Of a DNA stretch of 26,090 nucleotides, positions 14,716 through 23,547 are shown in pieces. Positions within the stretch are counted from its first letter, which is position 1. Every line of letters starts with the position of its first letter. The translations under genes and the position numbers were made by a program. The stretch is from an uncultured Clostridia bacterium (GTDB taxonomy: Bacteria > Bacillota > Clostridia > TANB77 > CAG-508), in NCBI GenBank assembly GCA_948739805.1, contig CAPYID010000027.1:1-26090 (forward strand), in the 5' to 3' direction. Under the pieces are notes generated by a model. The model was not told the origin of the DNA, did not search any database, and worked only from the letters and a program-made list of their open reading frames with translations.

Positions 14716-15897
14716 ATGAAAGAAATAATAATCAGCAAAAATGATGAAGGAACAACAATAGCAATATTAGAAAACGGAATACTAATAGAAAGATATGAAG
14801 ACACAGAAAATAAAAACTATCTAGAAGAAAAAATCTACCTTGGAATAGTAAAAGACATATTACCAGGAATGCAAGCAGCATTCATAGACATAGGAGAAGA
14901 AAAAAACACATTTATACACTTAAAAGATTTGTTACCTAAAATAGACATAACAAAACAAGAAGAAAGAAACAATAAAACAATAAGTCAAGTAATAAAAAAA
15001 GGAGACAAAATACTAGTACAAGTAAAAAGAGATGCAACAAGTATAAAAGGAGCCAAAGTATCAACACATATAAGTATAGCAAACAGATATACAGTATTAA
15101 TGCCAGAAACAGAAATCATAACAATATCACAAAAAATAGAAAACAAACAAGAAAAAGATAGATTAATGAACTTAGTAAAAAAAATAATACCCAAAAACTA
15201 TGGAGCAATAATAAGAACATCAAGCATAGGAAAAAATGAAAAAGAAATAAGGCAAGACTTAGAAGAATCAATAAACAAATGGAAATCAATAAAACAAAAA
15301 TCAGATACAGCAAAAAGAGTACCAACACTAATAGATGAAGGAAACAGTTTTATAAAAAAAATGATAATAGACCTAATAGACAAAGATATAAATAAAATCA
15401 TAATAAACTCAAAAGAATATGAAAAAGAAATTCAAGAAATATTAAAAAATGTAGACACACAATACAACATAAAACTGGAGCTAAGAAACAAAGAAGAGAT
15501 ACTAAAAATATATGATACAAATATACAAATAGAAAAAAGCAAATCAAGGAAAATATACTTAAGATGTGGAGGTTTTATTACAATCGACAAAACAGAAGCA
15601 TTAACAGCAATAGACGTAAACTCTGGCAGATACACAGGAAAAAAGAATGTTGAAGAAACAATACTAAAAGTAAACAAAGAAGCGACAATCGAAATAGCAA
15701 AACAATTAAGGTTAAGAGACATTGGTGGAGTAATAATAATTGATTATATAGACATGGACATAGAAGAAAACAAAAAGAAAATAGAAGAACTATTAAAAGA
15801 AGAATTAAAAAAAGATAGATCAAAAACACAAGTCATAGGCTTCTCAAAACTAGACTTATTAGAAATGACAAGAAAACACATAAGAGGAGAAGGATAA
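14716..15897 (+). CDS. rng: Ribonuclease E/G family protein lacking the C-terminal zinc link
   Basis: The 393-residue protein begins with the MKEIIIS segment and an S1 RNA-binding domain (about residues 35-125: YLGIVKDILPGMQAAFIDIG...). It continues through the 5'-sensor and RNase H-like regions to the DNase I-like catalytic site, TAIDVNSGRY (D300) and IIIDYIDMD (D343), which correspond to the two magnesium-binding aspartates of E. coli RNase E. It ends LLEMTRKHIRGEG. Family members usually go on for about 80-100 residues, including a CPxC motif that links subunits through zinc. That part is missing here, with a promoter for the next gene only 34 bp after the stop. In most Clostridia this gene precedes rplU; here it follows pth. 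Confidence 0.88.
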   Translation: MKEIIISKNDEGTTIAILENGILIERYEDTENKNYLEEKIYLGIVKDILPGMQAAFIDIGEEKNTFIHLKDLLPKIDITKQEERNNKTISQVIKKGDKILVQVKRDATSIKGAKVSTHISIANRYTVLMPETEIITISQKIENKQEKDRLMNLVKKIIPKNYGAIIRTSSIGKNEKEIRQDLEESINKWKSIKQKSDTAKRVPTLIDEGNSFIKKMIIDLIDKDINKIIINSKEYEKEIQEILKNVDTQYNIKLELRNKEEILKIYDTNIQIEKSKSRKIYLRCGGFITIDKTEALTAIDVNSGRYTGKKNVEETILKVNKEATIEIAKQLRLRDIGGVIIIDYIDMDIEENKKKIEELLKEELKKDRSKTQVIGFSKLDLLEMTRKHIRGEG

Positions 15898-15931
15898 CAT
15901 AAAAAATTTACAAAAAAAAATTCCAATTCTT

Positions 15932-15960
15932 TTGACTTTTACCAATTTTTGTAGTATAAT
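15932..15960 (+). promoter_or_regulatory. Promoter of the CarD-family gene
   Basis: TTGACT (15932-15937) and TATAAT (15955-15960) are exactly 17 bp apart. Confidence 0.85.
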
Positions 15961-16012
15961 TATTTATATGTAAGCAAAAGGAAATGAGACTATGAAGGGA
16001 GAGATTAATATA

Positions 16013-16576
16013 ATGTTTAATGTAGGAGATTACATAGTATACCCAATGCATGGAGCAGGAACAGTAGATGCGATAGAAGAGAAAAACATATTAGGAGAAA
16101 AACAATCATACTATATAATAAAAATGCCAGGAGAAGTAAAAGTAATGGTGCCAACAACAAAGGCAGAAGAAGTAGGTGTTAGAGGAATAATAGATAAAAA
16201 CTCAGCACAAAGAGTATTCAAAATACTACAAGAAGACGAAACAGAAATGGATCAAAACTGGAATAAAAGATACAGAGACAACATGGACAAAATGAAAAGT
16301 GGAGATATCTATGAAGTTGCAGACGTAGTTAGAAACTTAACATTCAAGCAAAAAGAAAAAGGGCTATCAACAGGAGAAAAGAAAATGCTATTAAATGCGA
16401 GACAAATATTAGTTAGTGAATTAGCATTAGTAGAAAGTTCATCACAAGATGAAGTAGAAAATCTTGTAGACAACACAATGTTAAAATCATTTAAAGAATT
16501 TAGAGTAGAAAATGTAGACACAGCAGGAATAAATAAATTTATTCCATTCAATAACGAAGATGCAAATGTTGGATAA
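16013..16576 (+). CDS. CarD/CdnL-family transcription regulator
   Basis: The 187-residue protein starts MFNVGDYIVYPMHGAGTV, the CarD/TRCF RNA-polymerase-interacting domain (residues 1 to about 60). It is followed by a helical C-terminal domain (TFKQKEKGLSTGEKKMLLNARQILVSELAL) that in CdnL/CarD contacts promoter DNA. Homologues bind the polymerase beta subunit and stabilise open complexes, often at rRNA and housekeeping promoters. The ATG at 16013 is chosen because it gives the family N-terminus and lies 10 nt after AAGGGAGAG. A start at 15992 adds seven residues and also has a usable upstream site. It is monocistronic: a strong promoter precedes it and a strong terminator follows. Confidence 0.92.
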   Translation: MFNVGDYIVYPMHGAGTVDAIEEKNILGEKQSYYIIKMPGEVKVMVPTTKAEEVGVRGIIDKNSAQRVFKILQEDETEMDQNWNKRYRDNMDKMKSGDIYEVADVVRNLTFKQKEKGLSTGEKKMLLNARQILVSELALVESSSQDEVENLVDNTMLKSFKEFRVENVDTAGINKFIPFNNEDANVG

Positions 16577-16583
16577 AACAAGA

Positions 16584-16617
16584 AAAGAATTCGAGCAAAG
16601 GCTCGAATTCTTTTTCG
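16584..16617. terminator. Strong terminator between convergent genes
   Basis: A perfect 13-bp stem (16584-16596 with 16601-16613, core GAATTCGAGC) encloses the loop AAAG and is followed by T's. It also has an A-tract on the left, so it can work for the minus-strand gene ending at 16633. Confidence 0.9.
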
Positions 16618-16632
16618 TAGGCAGAATAGCGA

Positions 16633-17142
16633 TTAAAACTTTTCTTTCATTTTTCCGTATGATACAGGATAAATAAATGCTGCTTTTTCTTTGTTAGACA
16701 ATTCGTCAGGAGAAAAGTATATATAGCAACTTTCACCGACTTTTGCATCCTTTTTCTCCTCAAATGATATCGCTATAAGCCCCCACTCATTTAAGAAAAG
16801 AAGATATTTGTCAGATAAACCTATGAACTGTGCATTAGCAACAAATTTTGTTCCATAGGAAATACCTTTTAAAGAATCTTCACCTACAAGGTAGATAGAA
16901 TCTCCTTCCTTATACACGCAGATATCTGCGTTTGGACTGTCAAACCGATAAACAAAACAATCATCAATATTTTGCCCAGTCCAATCATAGGTACCATGTT
17001 GCTCAAGTTCCAGCTTGAAATTGTGAGTTACACCACCATTCGCCCACGATGAGATTGCAGATATAAGAATAAGAATAGTTGCAATCCCAAATAAAGAACA
17101 ACAAAAACGAACATCTGGGTTACGCATAAAAGATTTGAACAT
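16633..17142 (-). CDS. Unknown single-pass membrane-anchored protein
   Basis: I do not recognise this 169-residue protein. A short basic N-terminus is followed by one hydrophobic helix (about residues 13-31, FCCSLFGIATILILISAIS). An outside domain of about 135 residues follows, with many aromatic residues and beta-type segments (DDCFVYRF, SIYLVGEDS, KYLLFLNEWGLIAISFEE). It is a signal anchor or an uncleaved signal peptide. The ATG at 17142 has GGAGGG 8-9 nt upstream; an upstream in-frame start at 17190 has none. Its codon choice is less A/T-biased than its neighbours, and it interrupts an otherwise housekeeping stretch, so it may have been acquired by transfer (inference). Confidence 0.7.
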   Translation of the reverse strand: MFKSFMRNPDVRFCCSLFGIATILILISAISSWANGGVTHNFKLELEQHGTYDWTGQNIDDCFVYRFDSPNADICVYKEGDSIYLVGEDSLKGISYGTKFVANAQFIGLSDKYLLFLNEWGLIAISFEEKKDAKVGESCYIYFSPDELSNKEKAAFIYPVSYGKMKEKF

Positions 17143-17197
17143 AAAAAAGCCCTCCATATTTTTATTGTTTTTTGGGATCTTCAACCCCAATAATATA

Positions 17198-17226
17198 ATT
17201 ATACATCATTTTACATAAAAAAGCAA
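17198..17226 (-). promoter_or_regulatory. Promoter of the unknown membrane-anchored protein
   Basis: On the minus strand TTGCTT (17226-17221) and TATAAT (17203-17198) lie 17 bp apart. The leader between them and the start contains a 5-bp TTGGG/CCCAA stem. Confidence 0.7.
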
Positions 17227-17303
17227 ATCTACATAAAGAAGGAATTAGGATAAATCTGTCGAATAGTATATAAGAGATAAAAAAGAAAGGTGAAAAAAAT
17301 AAA

Positions 17304-19073
17304 ATGATAAAATATAACAGTGAAATAATAGACGAAGTCAGAAACAGTAACAACATTATAGACATTGTATCACAATATGTTATATTAAAAAGAAGTGGAA
17401 GAAACTACTCAGGGCTATGTCCATTTCATAGAGAAAAATCACCATCATTTTATGTATCTCCAGACAAGCAAATATTTCACTGTTTTGGATGTGGTGAAGG
17501 TGGAGACGTCATAGGATTTATAAGAAAAATTGAAAACACAAGTTTCAAAGAAGCAGTAGAAATGTTAGCAGAAAGAGCCAATATAGTATTACCAGTACTA
17601 GTAGACACAGAAAAAGACGAAAAAATACAAAAATTAAAAGATAAAGTATACAATATAAATGAAATAGCATCAGAATTCTATCAAAAGCGCCTATTAACAC
17701 CAAATGCCAAAATAGCACAAGAATATGTAAAAAAAAGAAAAATGGACATGTATACACTAAAAACATTTGGAATAGGATTTGCTGGGAACTTTGATGAACT
17801 ATATCAAGAACTAAAAAATAAACAATTTAGTGATGAAGAAATACTAGCCTCAAAACTAGTACTAAAATCAGAAAAAACAGGCAAAATGTATGATGCCTTT
17901 AGAAATAGACTAATGTTTACGATAAGAGACATAAGAGACAGAGTAATAGCATTTGGAGGAAGAGCCTTAGACGACAGTAAACCAAAATACATAAACTCAC
18001 CAGACACAGTAGTATACAACAAAGGAAGACACTTATTTGCAATGAACATAGCAAAAAAAAGTGGAGAAAAATCCATAATGTTAGTAGAAGGATATATGGA
18101 TGCTATATCATTACATCAAAGAGGAGTACACAATGTAGTAGCATCACTTGGAACAGCAATGACAGAACAGCAAGGAAGACTACTAAGCAATTTTGAAAAA
18201 ATAATAATAGGATATGACTCAGACTCAGCAGGACAAGGAGCAACAGCCAGAAGTCTAGAAATACTACAAACGCTAAAATATGATATAAGAATACTACAAA
18301 TAAATGGAGCAAAAGACCCAGACGAATACATAGTAAAATATGGTTCTGGACAAATGAAAAAAGCAATGGAAAACGCAATATCACTAATTGAATTCAAAGT
18401 AAAAAAATTAAAAGAGACACTAAACCTAGATAATGTAAGTGATAAAATAAAATTTCTAAACGAGCTAAGTAAAATACTATTAAAAGTAGAAAATGACCTT
18501 GAAAAAGAAGTATACATAGCAAAATTCTCAGAGCAATACAATGTATCAAAAGAAGCAATATATGCACAATTAAACAAACTACAATACTCAATAAACCAAG
18601 GAAGCAAAATTTTAGAAAAAACAAATGCAATAAAAAGAAATCCATCAAAAGAAAAAATAGAAAACAATGAAAAAGACACAAATAGAGAAAATTTAATAAT
18701 TTCCTTACTACTAAACAATAATAAAGAAAACTTCATAAAAATAAAAAACGCAATAAGCATAAATGAATTTAAGAGCGAAAAAAATAAAAAAATTGCAGAA
18801 AAACTGTATGAACAATTTGAAAAAGGAAATATTAATAATATACTAGACTTATTTGAAGACGAAGAAATCATCAATCACATTACATATATAATGTCTACAG
18901 ACTTTGATATAACTGACAACGAAAAAGCAATAGAAGACATTTTAAATAAGTTTGAAAAAGAAAAAATTCTAAACAGAAAAAGTGAGATACTAAAAAAGAT
19001 ATCAAGTGGAAACATTTCAAAAGAAGAACTAGAGAAATTAGAAAATGAATTAAAATCACTTATAGTAAAATGA
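17304..19073 (+). CDS. dnaG: DNA primase
   Basis: The 589-residue protein has the CHC2 zinc finger at the N-terminus (C39, H42, C60, C63, within LCPFHREKSPSF...HCFGCGEGG). The catalytic core with TOPRIM motifs follows: VEGYMDAIS supplies the conserved Glu, and GYDSDSAGQGA the DxD. A helical C-terminal domain for DnaB helicase binding completes it. It makes RNA primers for DNA replication. AAAGGTG precedes the ATG. It is followed 20 bp later by rpoD, as in the widely conserved macromolecular synthesis operon, but rpsU is not present. A weak TTAGGA-16-TATATA promoter may lie at 17245-17272. Confidence 0.97.
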   Translation: MIKYNSEIIDEVRNSNNIIDIVSQYVILKRSGRNYSGLCPFHREKSPSFYVSPDKQIFHCFGCGEGGDVIGFIRKIENTSFKEAVEMLAERANIVLPVLVDTEKDEKIQKLKDKVYNINEIASEFYQKRLLTPNAKIAQEYVKKRKMDMYTLKTFGIGFAGNFDELYQELKNKQFSDEEILASKLVLKSEKTGKMYDAFRNRLMFTIRDIRDRVIAFGGRALDDSKPKYINSPDTVVYNKGRHLFAMNIAKKSGEKSIMLVEGYMDAISLHQRGVHNVVASLGTAMTEQQGRLLSNFEKIIIGYDSDSAGQGATARSLEILQTLKYDIRILQINGAKDPDEYIVKYGSGQMKKAMENAISLIEFKVKKLKETLNLDNVSDKIKFLNELSKILLKVENDLEKEVYIAKFSEQYNVSKEAIYAQLNKLQYSINQGSKILEKTNAIKRNPSKEKIENNEKDTNRENLIISLLLNNNKENFIKIKNAISINEFKSEKNKKIAEKLYEQFEKGNINNILDLFEDEEIINHITYIMSTDFDITDNEKAIEDILNKFEKEKILNRKSEILKKISSGNISKEELEKLENELKSLIVK

Positions 19074-19093
19074 TTACCAAATAAGGTGAGAGG

Positions 19094-20230
19094 ATGGAAA
19101 ATTTGATGAATAAGAAAGAGGAAATAAATCAAGATGAAAACACAATAAAAGGGCAAAAAGAAAAAGTTGAAGACATATTAGAAAAAGCAAAGAAAAAAGG
19201 TGGTATGACTTATGGAGAACTAGCATCAGAACTAGAAGACGTAAACCCAGACCAAATAGATAAAGTCTTTGATGCATTTGAAAAAAGTGGAGTAGACTTA
19301 TTAGATGCTGACTTTGATGAAGAGCCAGACATTGAAGACTTAAACGAGGTAGAAGAAGTTAGCATAGAAGAAATGAACAACATAACAGACTTTGAAGGAA
19401 TAAGTGTTGATGATCCAGTCAGAATGTATTTAAGAGAAATAGGAAAAATCTCATTATTAAACTATGATGAGGAACTAGAACTTGCAAAAAGAATCTTAGA
19501 AGGAGATGAAGAAGCAAAGCAAAAACTATCAGAATCAAATCTAAGACTAGTAGTAAGTATTGCAAAAAAATATCTAGGAAGAGGAATGTTATTCTTAGAC
19601 TTAATACAAGAAGGAAACATGGGATTAATAAAAGCAGTAGAAAAATTTGACTACACAAAAGGATATAAATTCAGTACTTATGCTACATGGTGGATAAGGC
19701 AAGCAATAACAAGAGCAATAGCAGACCAAGCAAGAACAATAAGAATACCAGTACACATGGTAGAAACAATAAACAAGCTAATCAGAACATCAAGACATCT
19801 ATTACAACAACTAGGAAGAGAGCCAATGCCAGAAGAACTAGCAAAAGAACTAGACATGCCAATAGAAAAAGTAATGGAAATACAAAAAATAGCACAAGAC
19901 CCAGTATCACTTGAAACACCTATAGGAGAAGAAGATGACAGTCATTTAGGAGACTTTATACAAGATGATGACTCACCAGCACCACACGACTCAGCAGCAT
20001 ACACACTATTAAAAGAGCAATTAGAAGAAGTCATGAACACATTAACCCAAAGAGAGGCAAAAGTACTAAGACTAAGATTTGGACTAGACGATGGAAAAGC
20101 AAGAACATTAGAAGAAGTAGGAAGAGAATTTGATGTAACAAGAGAAAGAATAAGGCAAATAGAAGCAAAGGCACTAAGAAAATTGAGACATCCAAGTAGA
20201 AGTAAAAAATTAAAAGACTATATGAACTAA
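19094..20230 (+). CDS. rpoD: Primary RNA polymerase sigma factor (SigA/RpoD)
   Basis: The 378-residue protein has every region of a primary sigma factor. Region 1.1 lies at about 25-75 (GGMTYGELASELE...). Region 1.2 is DDPVRMYLREIGKISLL. Region 2 has NLRLVVSIAKKY, FLDLIQEGNMGLIKAV and YKFSTYATWWIRQAITRAIADQ (-10 recognition and melting). Region 3 follows, and region 4 has TLEEVGREFDVTRERIRQIEAKALRKLRHP (-35 recognition). It is cotranscribed with dnaG. AAGGTGAGAGG sits just before the ATG at 19094; an in-frame ATG at 19106 is an alternative start. The promoters seen in this window match its expected TTGACA/TATAAT preference. Confidence 0.98.
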   Translation: MENLMNKKEEINQDENTIKGQKEKVEDILEKAKKKGGMTYGELASELEDVNPDQIDKVFDAFEKSGVDLLDADFDEEPDIEDLNEVEEVSIEEMNNITDFEGISVDDPVRMYLREIGKISLLNYDEELELAKRILEGDEEAKQKLSESNLRLVVSIAKKYLGRGMLFLDLIQEGNMGLIKAVEKFDYTKGYKFSTYATWWIRQAITRAIADQARTIRIPVHMVETINKLIRTSRHLLQQLGREPMPEELAKELDMPIEKVMEIQKIAQDPVSLETPIGEEDDSHLGDFIQDDDSPAPHDSAAYTLLKEQLEEVMNTLTQREAKVLRLRFGLDDGKARTLEEVGREFDVTRERIRQIEAKALRKLRHPSRSKKLKDYMN

Positions 20231-20236
20231 AAATAT

Positions 20237-20265
20237 TTGTTCATTCCAAATTTTTATGTTAGAAT
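20237..20265 (+). promoter_or_regulatory. Promoter of the small charged protein gene
   Basis: TTGTTC (20237-20242) and TAGAAT (20260-20265) are 17 bp apart, directly after rpoD. Confidence 0.6.
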
Positions 20266-20312
20266 AACATTATCTAAACATATTAGAATAAAAGAAAGGA
20301 ATAAGAAGAAAT

Positions 20313-20663
20313 ATGAGTTATACAGAAAACGAAGAAGAAAACAAAAAACAAATATCAAAAGAAGACATGAAATTAGAAAACCCACTTAAAGTAATTTTAA
20401 CAGACACAACTGTAGTAACTCCACAAGATATAATTGATAAAGACTCAGACAAAGAAAGAAAAGAAGAATTCAAAAAGGCAGAAAAGATAATAGAAACATT
20501 ATATCCAGAAGAAAACCCAAAAAAGAAAAGAAGAAAAAAAGAAAAAGAGGAATTTGACAAAAGTCTAGAAGTCAATAGAGAATGGCAAAATGCAATGTCA
20601 AGGCAACAAAGAGAAAGTAGACAGCAAGAACAAAAAGACAGAGGAATAGAAAGAGGAGAATAA
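20313..20663 (+). CDS. Small highly charged protein of unknown function
   Basis: The 116-residue protein is very rich in Lys, Glu, Gln and Arg, with no hydrophobic core or membrane segment. It is probably extended or helical, with a basic cluster (NPKKKRRKKEKEEFDKS) in the middle. I do not recognise a family. It has its own promoter and a strong terminator, so it looks like a real single-gene unit. The ribosome binding site is AAAGGA, about 13 nt from the ATG, or a weaker AAGAAG nearer to it. A role in nucleic acid or RNA polymerase binding would be a guess from charge alone. Confidence 0.65.
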   Translation: MSYTENEEENKKQISKEDMKLENPLKVILTDTTVVTPQDIIDKDSDKERKEEFKKAEKIIETLYPEENPKKKRRKKEKEEFDKSLEVNREWQNAMSRQQRESRQQEQKDRGIERGE

Positions 20664-20695
20664 AAAGAGGACACTTTTAGGTGTCCTCTTTTTGG
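20662..20695 (+). terminator. Strong rho-independent terminator
   Basis: A perfect 13-bp stem pairs 20662-20674 with 20681-20693 (core GAGGACAC/GTGTCCTC), with a 6-nt loop and a T-run inside the 3' arm. The stop codon of the small charged protein overlaps the start of the hairpin. Confidence 0.92.
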
Positions 20696-20723
20696 AAAAT
20701 AGGGAAAGCTCTATACAGTAGAG

Positions 20724-20770
20724 TAATGTAGGGGCGCCCTTTGGGCGTCCGTGTGGCAAAGCCACTTTTA
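20724..20770. repeat. Small GC-rich intergenic element with two hairpins
   Basis: TAATGTAGGGGC (20724-20735) repeats the 12-mer found at the serS stop codon. It is followed by an 8-bp hairpin (GGGCGCCC-TTT-GGGCGTCC, one G-T pair) and by GTGGC-AAA-GCCAC-TTTT (20753-20769), a terminator-like hairpin. The last 17 bases recur in reverse complement at 23551-23567. Its GC content stands out against the surroundings. Confidence 0.6.
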
Positions 20771-20778
20771 GTAGAGAA

Positions 20779-21276
20779 TTACATATGCTGAAATAAATAT
20801 GTTATACCACCATTAGCAATAGCAGTTAACGAAAGAATAATTATTCCAGCTGTAACAACCCCTAGAGCCAAAGGAACAAATGCCTTTTTAGGTGGCAAAT
20901 CTAAAAAATTAGCTATAAGTGAACCAGTCCAAGCGCCAGTTACAGGCAAAGGAATAGCAACAAAAATAAATAAAGCAAAAAACGTTGCTGTTTGAAGTTT
21001 TGAATTCTCTGCAATCTTCTTATTAGCCTTTTCAGTCGCAAAATCTATAATCTTTTTAAAAGGTTTAAACCTACCAAAAAAATCAAACAAAGGTCTGATA
21101 TATTTAACAATAAAGAAAACTGGGATACAATTACCAATTACAGCCAATATAAAAGCCTCAATATAAGTTAAGTGGAAAGTAAAAACAGCCACAGGAATTG
21201 CACCACGCAATTCAATAACTGGAATCATACTTATAATAAGAGTAAATAAATATTTAATAAAAACACTTTCTAACAT
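20779..21276 (-). CDS. Small multidrug export-like membrane protein (COG2426 family)
   Basis: The 165-residue protein has about four hydrophobic segments. The conserved N-terminal ELRGAIPVAVF and the internal FVAIPLPVTGAWTGSLIANFLDL are the two inverted-repeat-like motifs of the COG2426 family. The family is annotated as small multidrug export, but its substrate is not established. The ATG at 21276 lies 7 nt after GGAGG; the TTG at 21279 is a less likely start. The PBP gene on the same strand ends 26 bp upstream, so the two probably form an operon, which hints at an envelope role. Confidence 0.85.
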   Translation of the reverse strand: MLESVFIKYLFTLIISMIPVIELRGAIPVAVFTFHLTYIEAFILAVIGNCIPVFFIVKYIRPLFDFFGRFKPFKKIIDFATEKANKKIAENSKLQTATFFALFIFVAIPLPVTGAWTGSLIANFLDLPPKKAFVPLALGVVTAGIIILSLTAIANGGITYLFQHM

Positions 21277-21301
21277 CAAAAAACCTCCAAAATAAATTTA
21301 T

Positions 21302-23509
21302 TTATTGTAAAGTTACTGTAATAATAGTACCTTCCTCAACAGAAGTTCCACTACCAACATCCTGAGAAAAAACAGTTCCACTACCAACAAACTTTAAATT
21401 CAAATTTAAACTTGAAGCAGTATTTCTAGCCTGAGCGAGAGTAGAACCAGTAAAATCAGGAACACTAACAGAAGTCCTAACAGAATTCTCCTTAGTATAT
21501 AAAGCTATAACAGAATTCTTATACAAAGAAGAACCAGCAGGAGGAACCTGTTCTGTAACAAGAACAGAATTAGCATCAGAAGTATTAGCACAACTAATCT
21601 TCAAACCTGAATTTTGTAATAATTTCATAGCTTCAGTTAAAGTTTTATTAGTTACAGAAGGAACTGAAACCAAATCTGTTGAAGCAACTGTACCAGCATC
21701 ACCTGCTACAATGCCCATATATGGAAGTATTTCAGACAACATTTTTGAAACTATAGGAGCAACTAAAGTACTACCATAAGAGCTAGAAGTTTGAGGATCA
21801 TACAAAACAGTAAGTAATACTATTTCAGACTCATTAGCAGGGGCAATAGCAACAAATGAAACAGAAGAAATATTATATTTACTTCCTGTAATAGAAGTAC
21901 CTTCTGCAGTACCAGTTTTACCACCAATAGTATAACCCTGAACAGCACCTTTTCTACCACTTCCATCAGAAACAACATATTCCATAATACCCCTAACCTT
22001 AGTAGCAGTTTCCTCAGAAATTACTGTACGAACAGTAACAGGATCAACATTAGTAACATTTTTTGAATCAGAATTTGAAGTGACCACTTGTTTTACAATT
22101 CTAGGCTGCATTAATTTACCACCATTAGCAATAGAAGATATAGCAGTAACTAATTGTAAAGGAGTTATCTTAAATCTCTGACCAAAAGATAAAGTTGCAA
22201 GTTCAACAGGTCCAACACTAGATTTATCATGAAATATACTAGAAGCCTCTCCAGTCAAAGCAATACCAGACCTATCAAAAAAACCAAAAGCATCGAAATA
22301 TCTATATAATGTATCAATGCCAATTCTTTGACCCAATTGAATAAAAGCAGAATTGCAAGAATTAGCAACAGCCTTTTTTAAAGTTTGTGAACCATGAACT
22401 TCATGAGAAGCACATCTAATCTTTCTATCAGCCACATTTATTGAACCAGTACAAAAGAAATCATTTGGAATTTCCTCCTCTGTAATATCCTCCTCAAGAG
22501 CAATAGAAGTCATTATAGTTTTAAAAGTAGAACCTGGTTCATAAGTCAAAGAAACATTTTTATCAACCCATCTTGAATATAAAGTATTAGTTTTATCAGT
22601 AGGGGACATAGTAGAAGTATCCATATCAGGAATTGAAAAAGGGTCATTCAAATTGTAAGAAGGATAAGTTGCCATTCCCAAAATATCACCTGTATTAGGA
22701 TTCATAGCAATAACACTTCCACTAGAAGCCTTAGCCTGAGAAACACCCTCTGCTAAATACTTTTCTATAATACTTTGAATATTAACATCAATAGTAAGAT
22801 ATAAATCACTACCATTTTCAACCTCAACATATTGGCTAGCATCACTTGAAATTTCGCTATTATTAACATCACCAGTAGTAACTATTTTACCAGCAAGACC
22901 AGTAAGAGTAGAATTCCACTTTGCCTCTATACCATATAATCCTTGACTATCTGTTCCAGTAAAACCAATAATATGAGCAGCCAAAGTATCATAAGGATAA
23001 TATCTTTTTGTATCTTCATCTATATTTATTCCAGAACTAATTTTTTTATTATCACTCATCCAAGTTTTAAGCAAAGAAACTTTATCTTGTTCCACTTTTT
23101 TTGCAATAGTCACAACAGAAGAAGTACTATTAACCTGTGAAAGCGTAGTTTCATAATCCAACTGAAAAATATCAGCTAAAGCCCTAGCAACAGTCTCCTT
23201 ATTCTCGTTCTTTATTTTAGTAGGATTAATACTAACAGTATCAACAGCAGCGCTTATTGCAAGAGCCTTGCCATTAGCATCATAAATTGTACCTCTTTTA
23301 GGGCTTATAACATCATTCAATGTTTGTTGACGAGAAGCCAACTCTTTAAGTCTATTGCCATCAATAAACTGTAACCAAGCAATTCTTCCTAGTAGAAGCA
23401 AAATAATAGCACATAAAAATAAAGAAAAAAAGGCTATTCTCCTTGTTGGCACAGGTCTAGTAGTATTAACATTAGATTTCTTACGTTTATTACTTTTTCT
23501 TTTATCCAT
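21302..23509 (-). CDS. Class B penicillin-binding protein with two PASTA domains (SpoVD/PBP2B type)
   Basis: The 735-residue protein has a basic N-terminus, one membrane anchor (about 25-48), the PBP dimerisation domain, and a transpeptidase domain with STFK (S327, K330), SCN (S384, N386) and KTGTAEG (K531). Two C-terminal PASTA domains follow from about residue 608 (VPSVTNKTLTEAMKLL..., VPDFTGSTLAQARN...). It cross-links peptidoglycan outside the membrane. Homologues are FtsI/PBP2B (division) and SpoVD (spore cortex). Two PASTA domains favour PBP2B, but there is no dcw gene nearby (mraW, ftsL, mraY) to decide. AAAGGA lies about 17 nt from the ATG, unusually far; an ATATT/AATAT stem between them could shorten the gap. 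Confidence 0.95.
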   Translation of the reverse strand: MDKRKSNKRKKSNVNTTRPVPTRRIAFFSLFLCAIILLLLGRIAWLQFIDGNRLKELASRQQTLNDVISPKRGTIYDANGKALAISAAVDTVSINPTKIKNENKETVARALADIFQLDYETTLSQVNSTSSVVTIAKKVEQDKVSLLKTWMSDNKKISSGINIDEDTKRYYPYDTLAAHIIGFTGTDSQGLYGIEAKWNSTLTGLAGKIVTTGDVNNSEISSDASQYVEVENGSDLYLTIDVNIQSIIEKYLAEGVSQAKASSGSVIAMNPNTGDILGMATYPSYNLNDPFSIPDMDTSTMSPTDKTNTLYSRWVDKNVSLTYEPGSTFKTIMTSIALEEDITEEEIPNDFFCTGSINVADRKIRCASHEVHGSQTLKKAVANSCNSAFIQLGQRIGIDTLYRYFDAFGFFDRSGIALTGEASSIFHDKSSVGPVELATLSFGQRFKITPLQLVTAISSIANGGKLMQPRIVKQVVTSNSDSKNVTNVDPVTVRTVISEETATKVRGIMEYVVSDGSGRKGAVQGYTIGGKTGTAEGTSITGSKYNISSVSFVAIAPANESEIVLLTVLYDPQTSSSYGSTLVAPIVSKMLSEILPYMGIVAGDAGTVASTDLVSVPSVTNKTLTEAMKLLQNSGLKISCANTSDANSVLVTEQVPPAGSSLYKNSVIALYTKENSVRTSVSVPDFTGSTLAQARNTASSLNLNLKFVGSGTVFSQDVGSGTSVEEGTIITVTLQ

Positions 23510-23547
23510 AATATTAAAAAATATAATCCTTTCTGAGTTTTATTAAC

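Noticed and set aside
18116..18874. 252-codon open frame on the minus strand
   Set aside because: It lies entirely antisense to dnaG and consists of hydrophobic, low-complexity residues produced by A-rich codons read in reverse. No ribosome binding site supports it. The same applies to other long antisense frames over addA, rng and serS.
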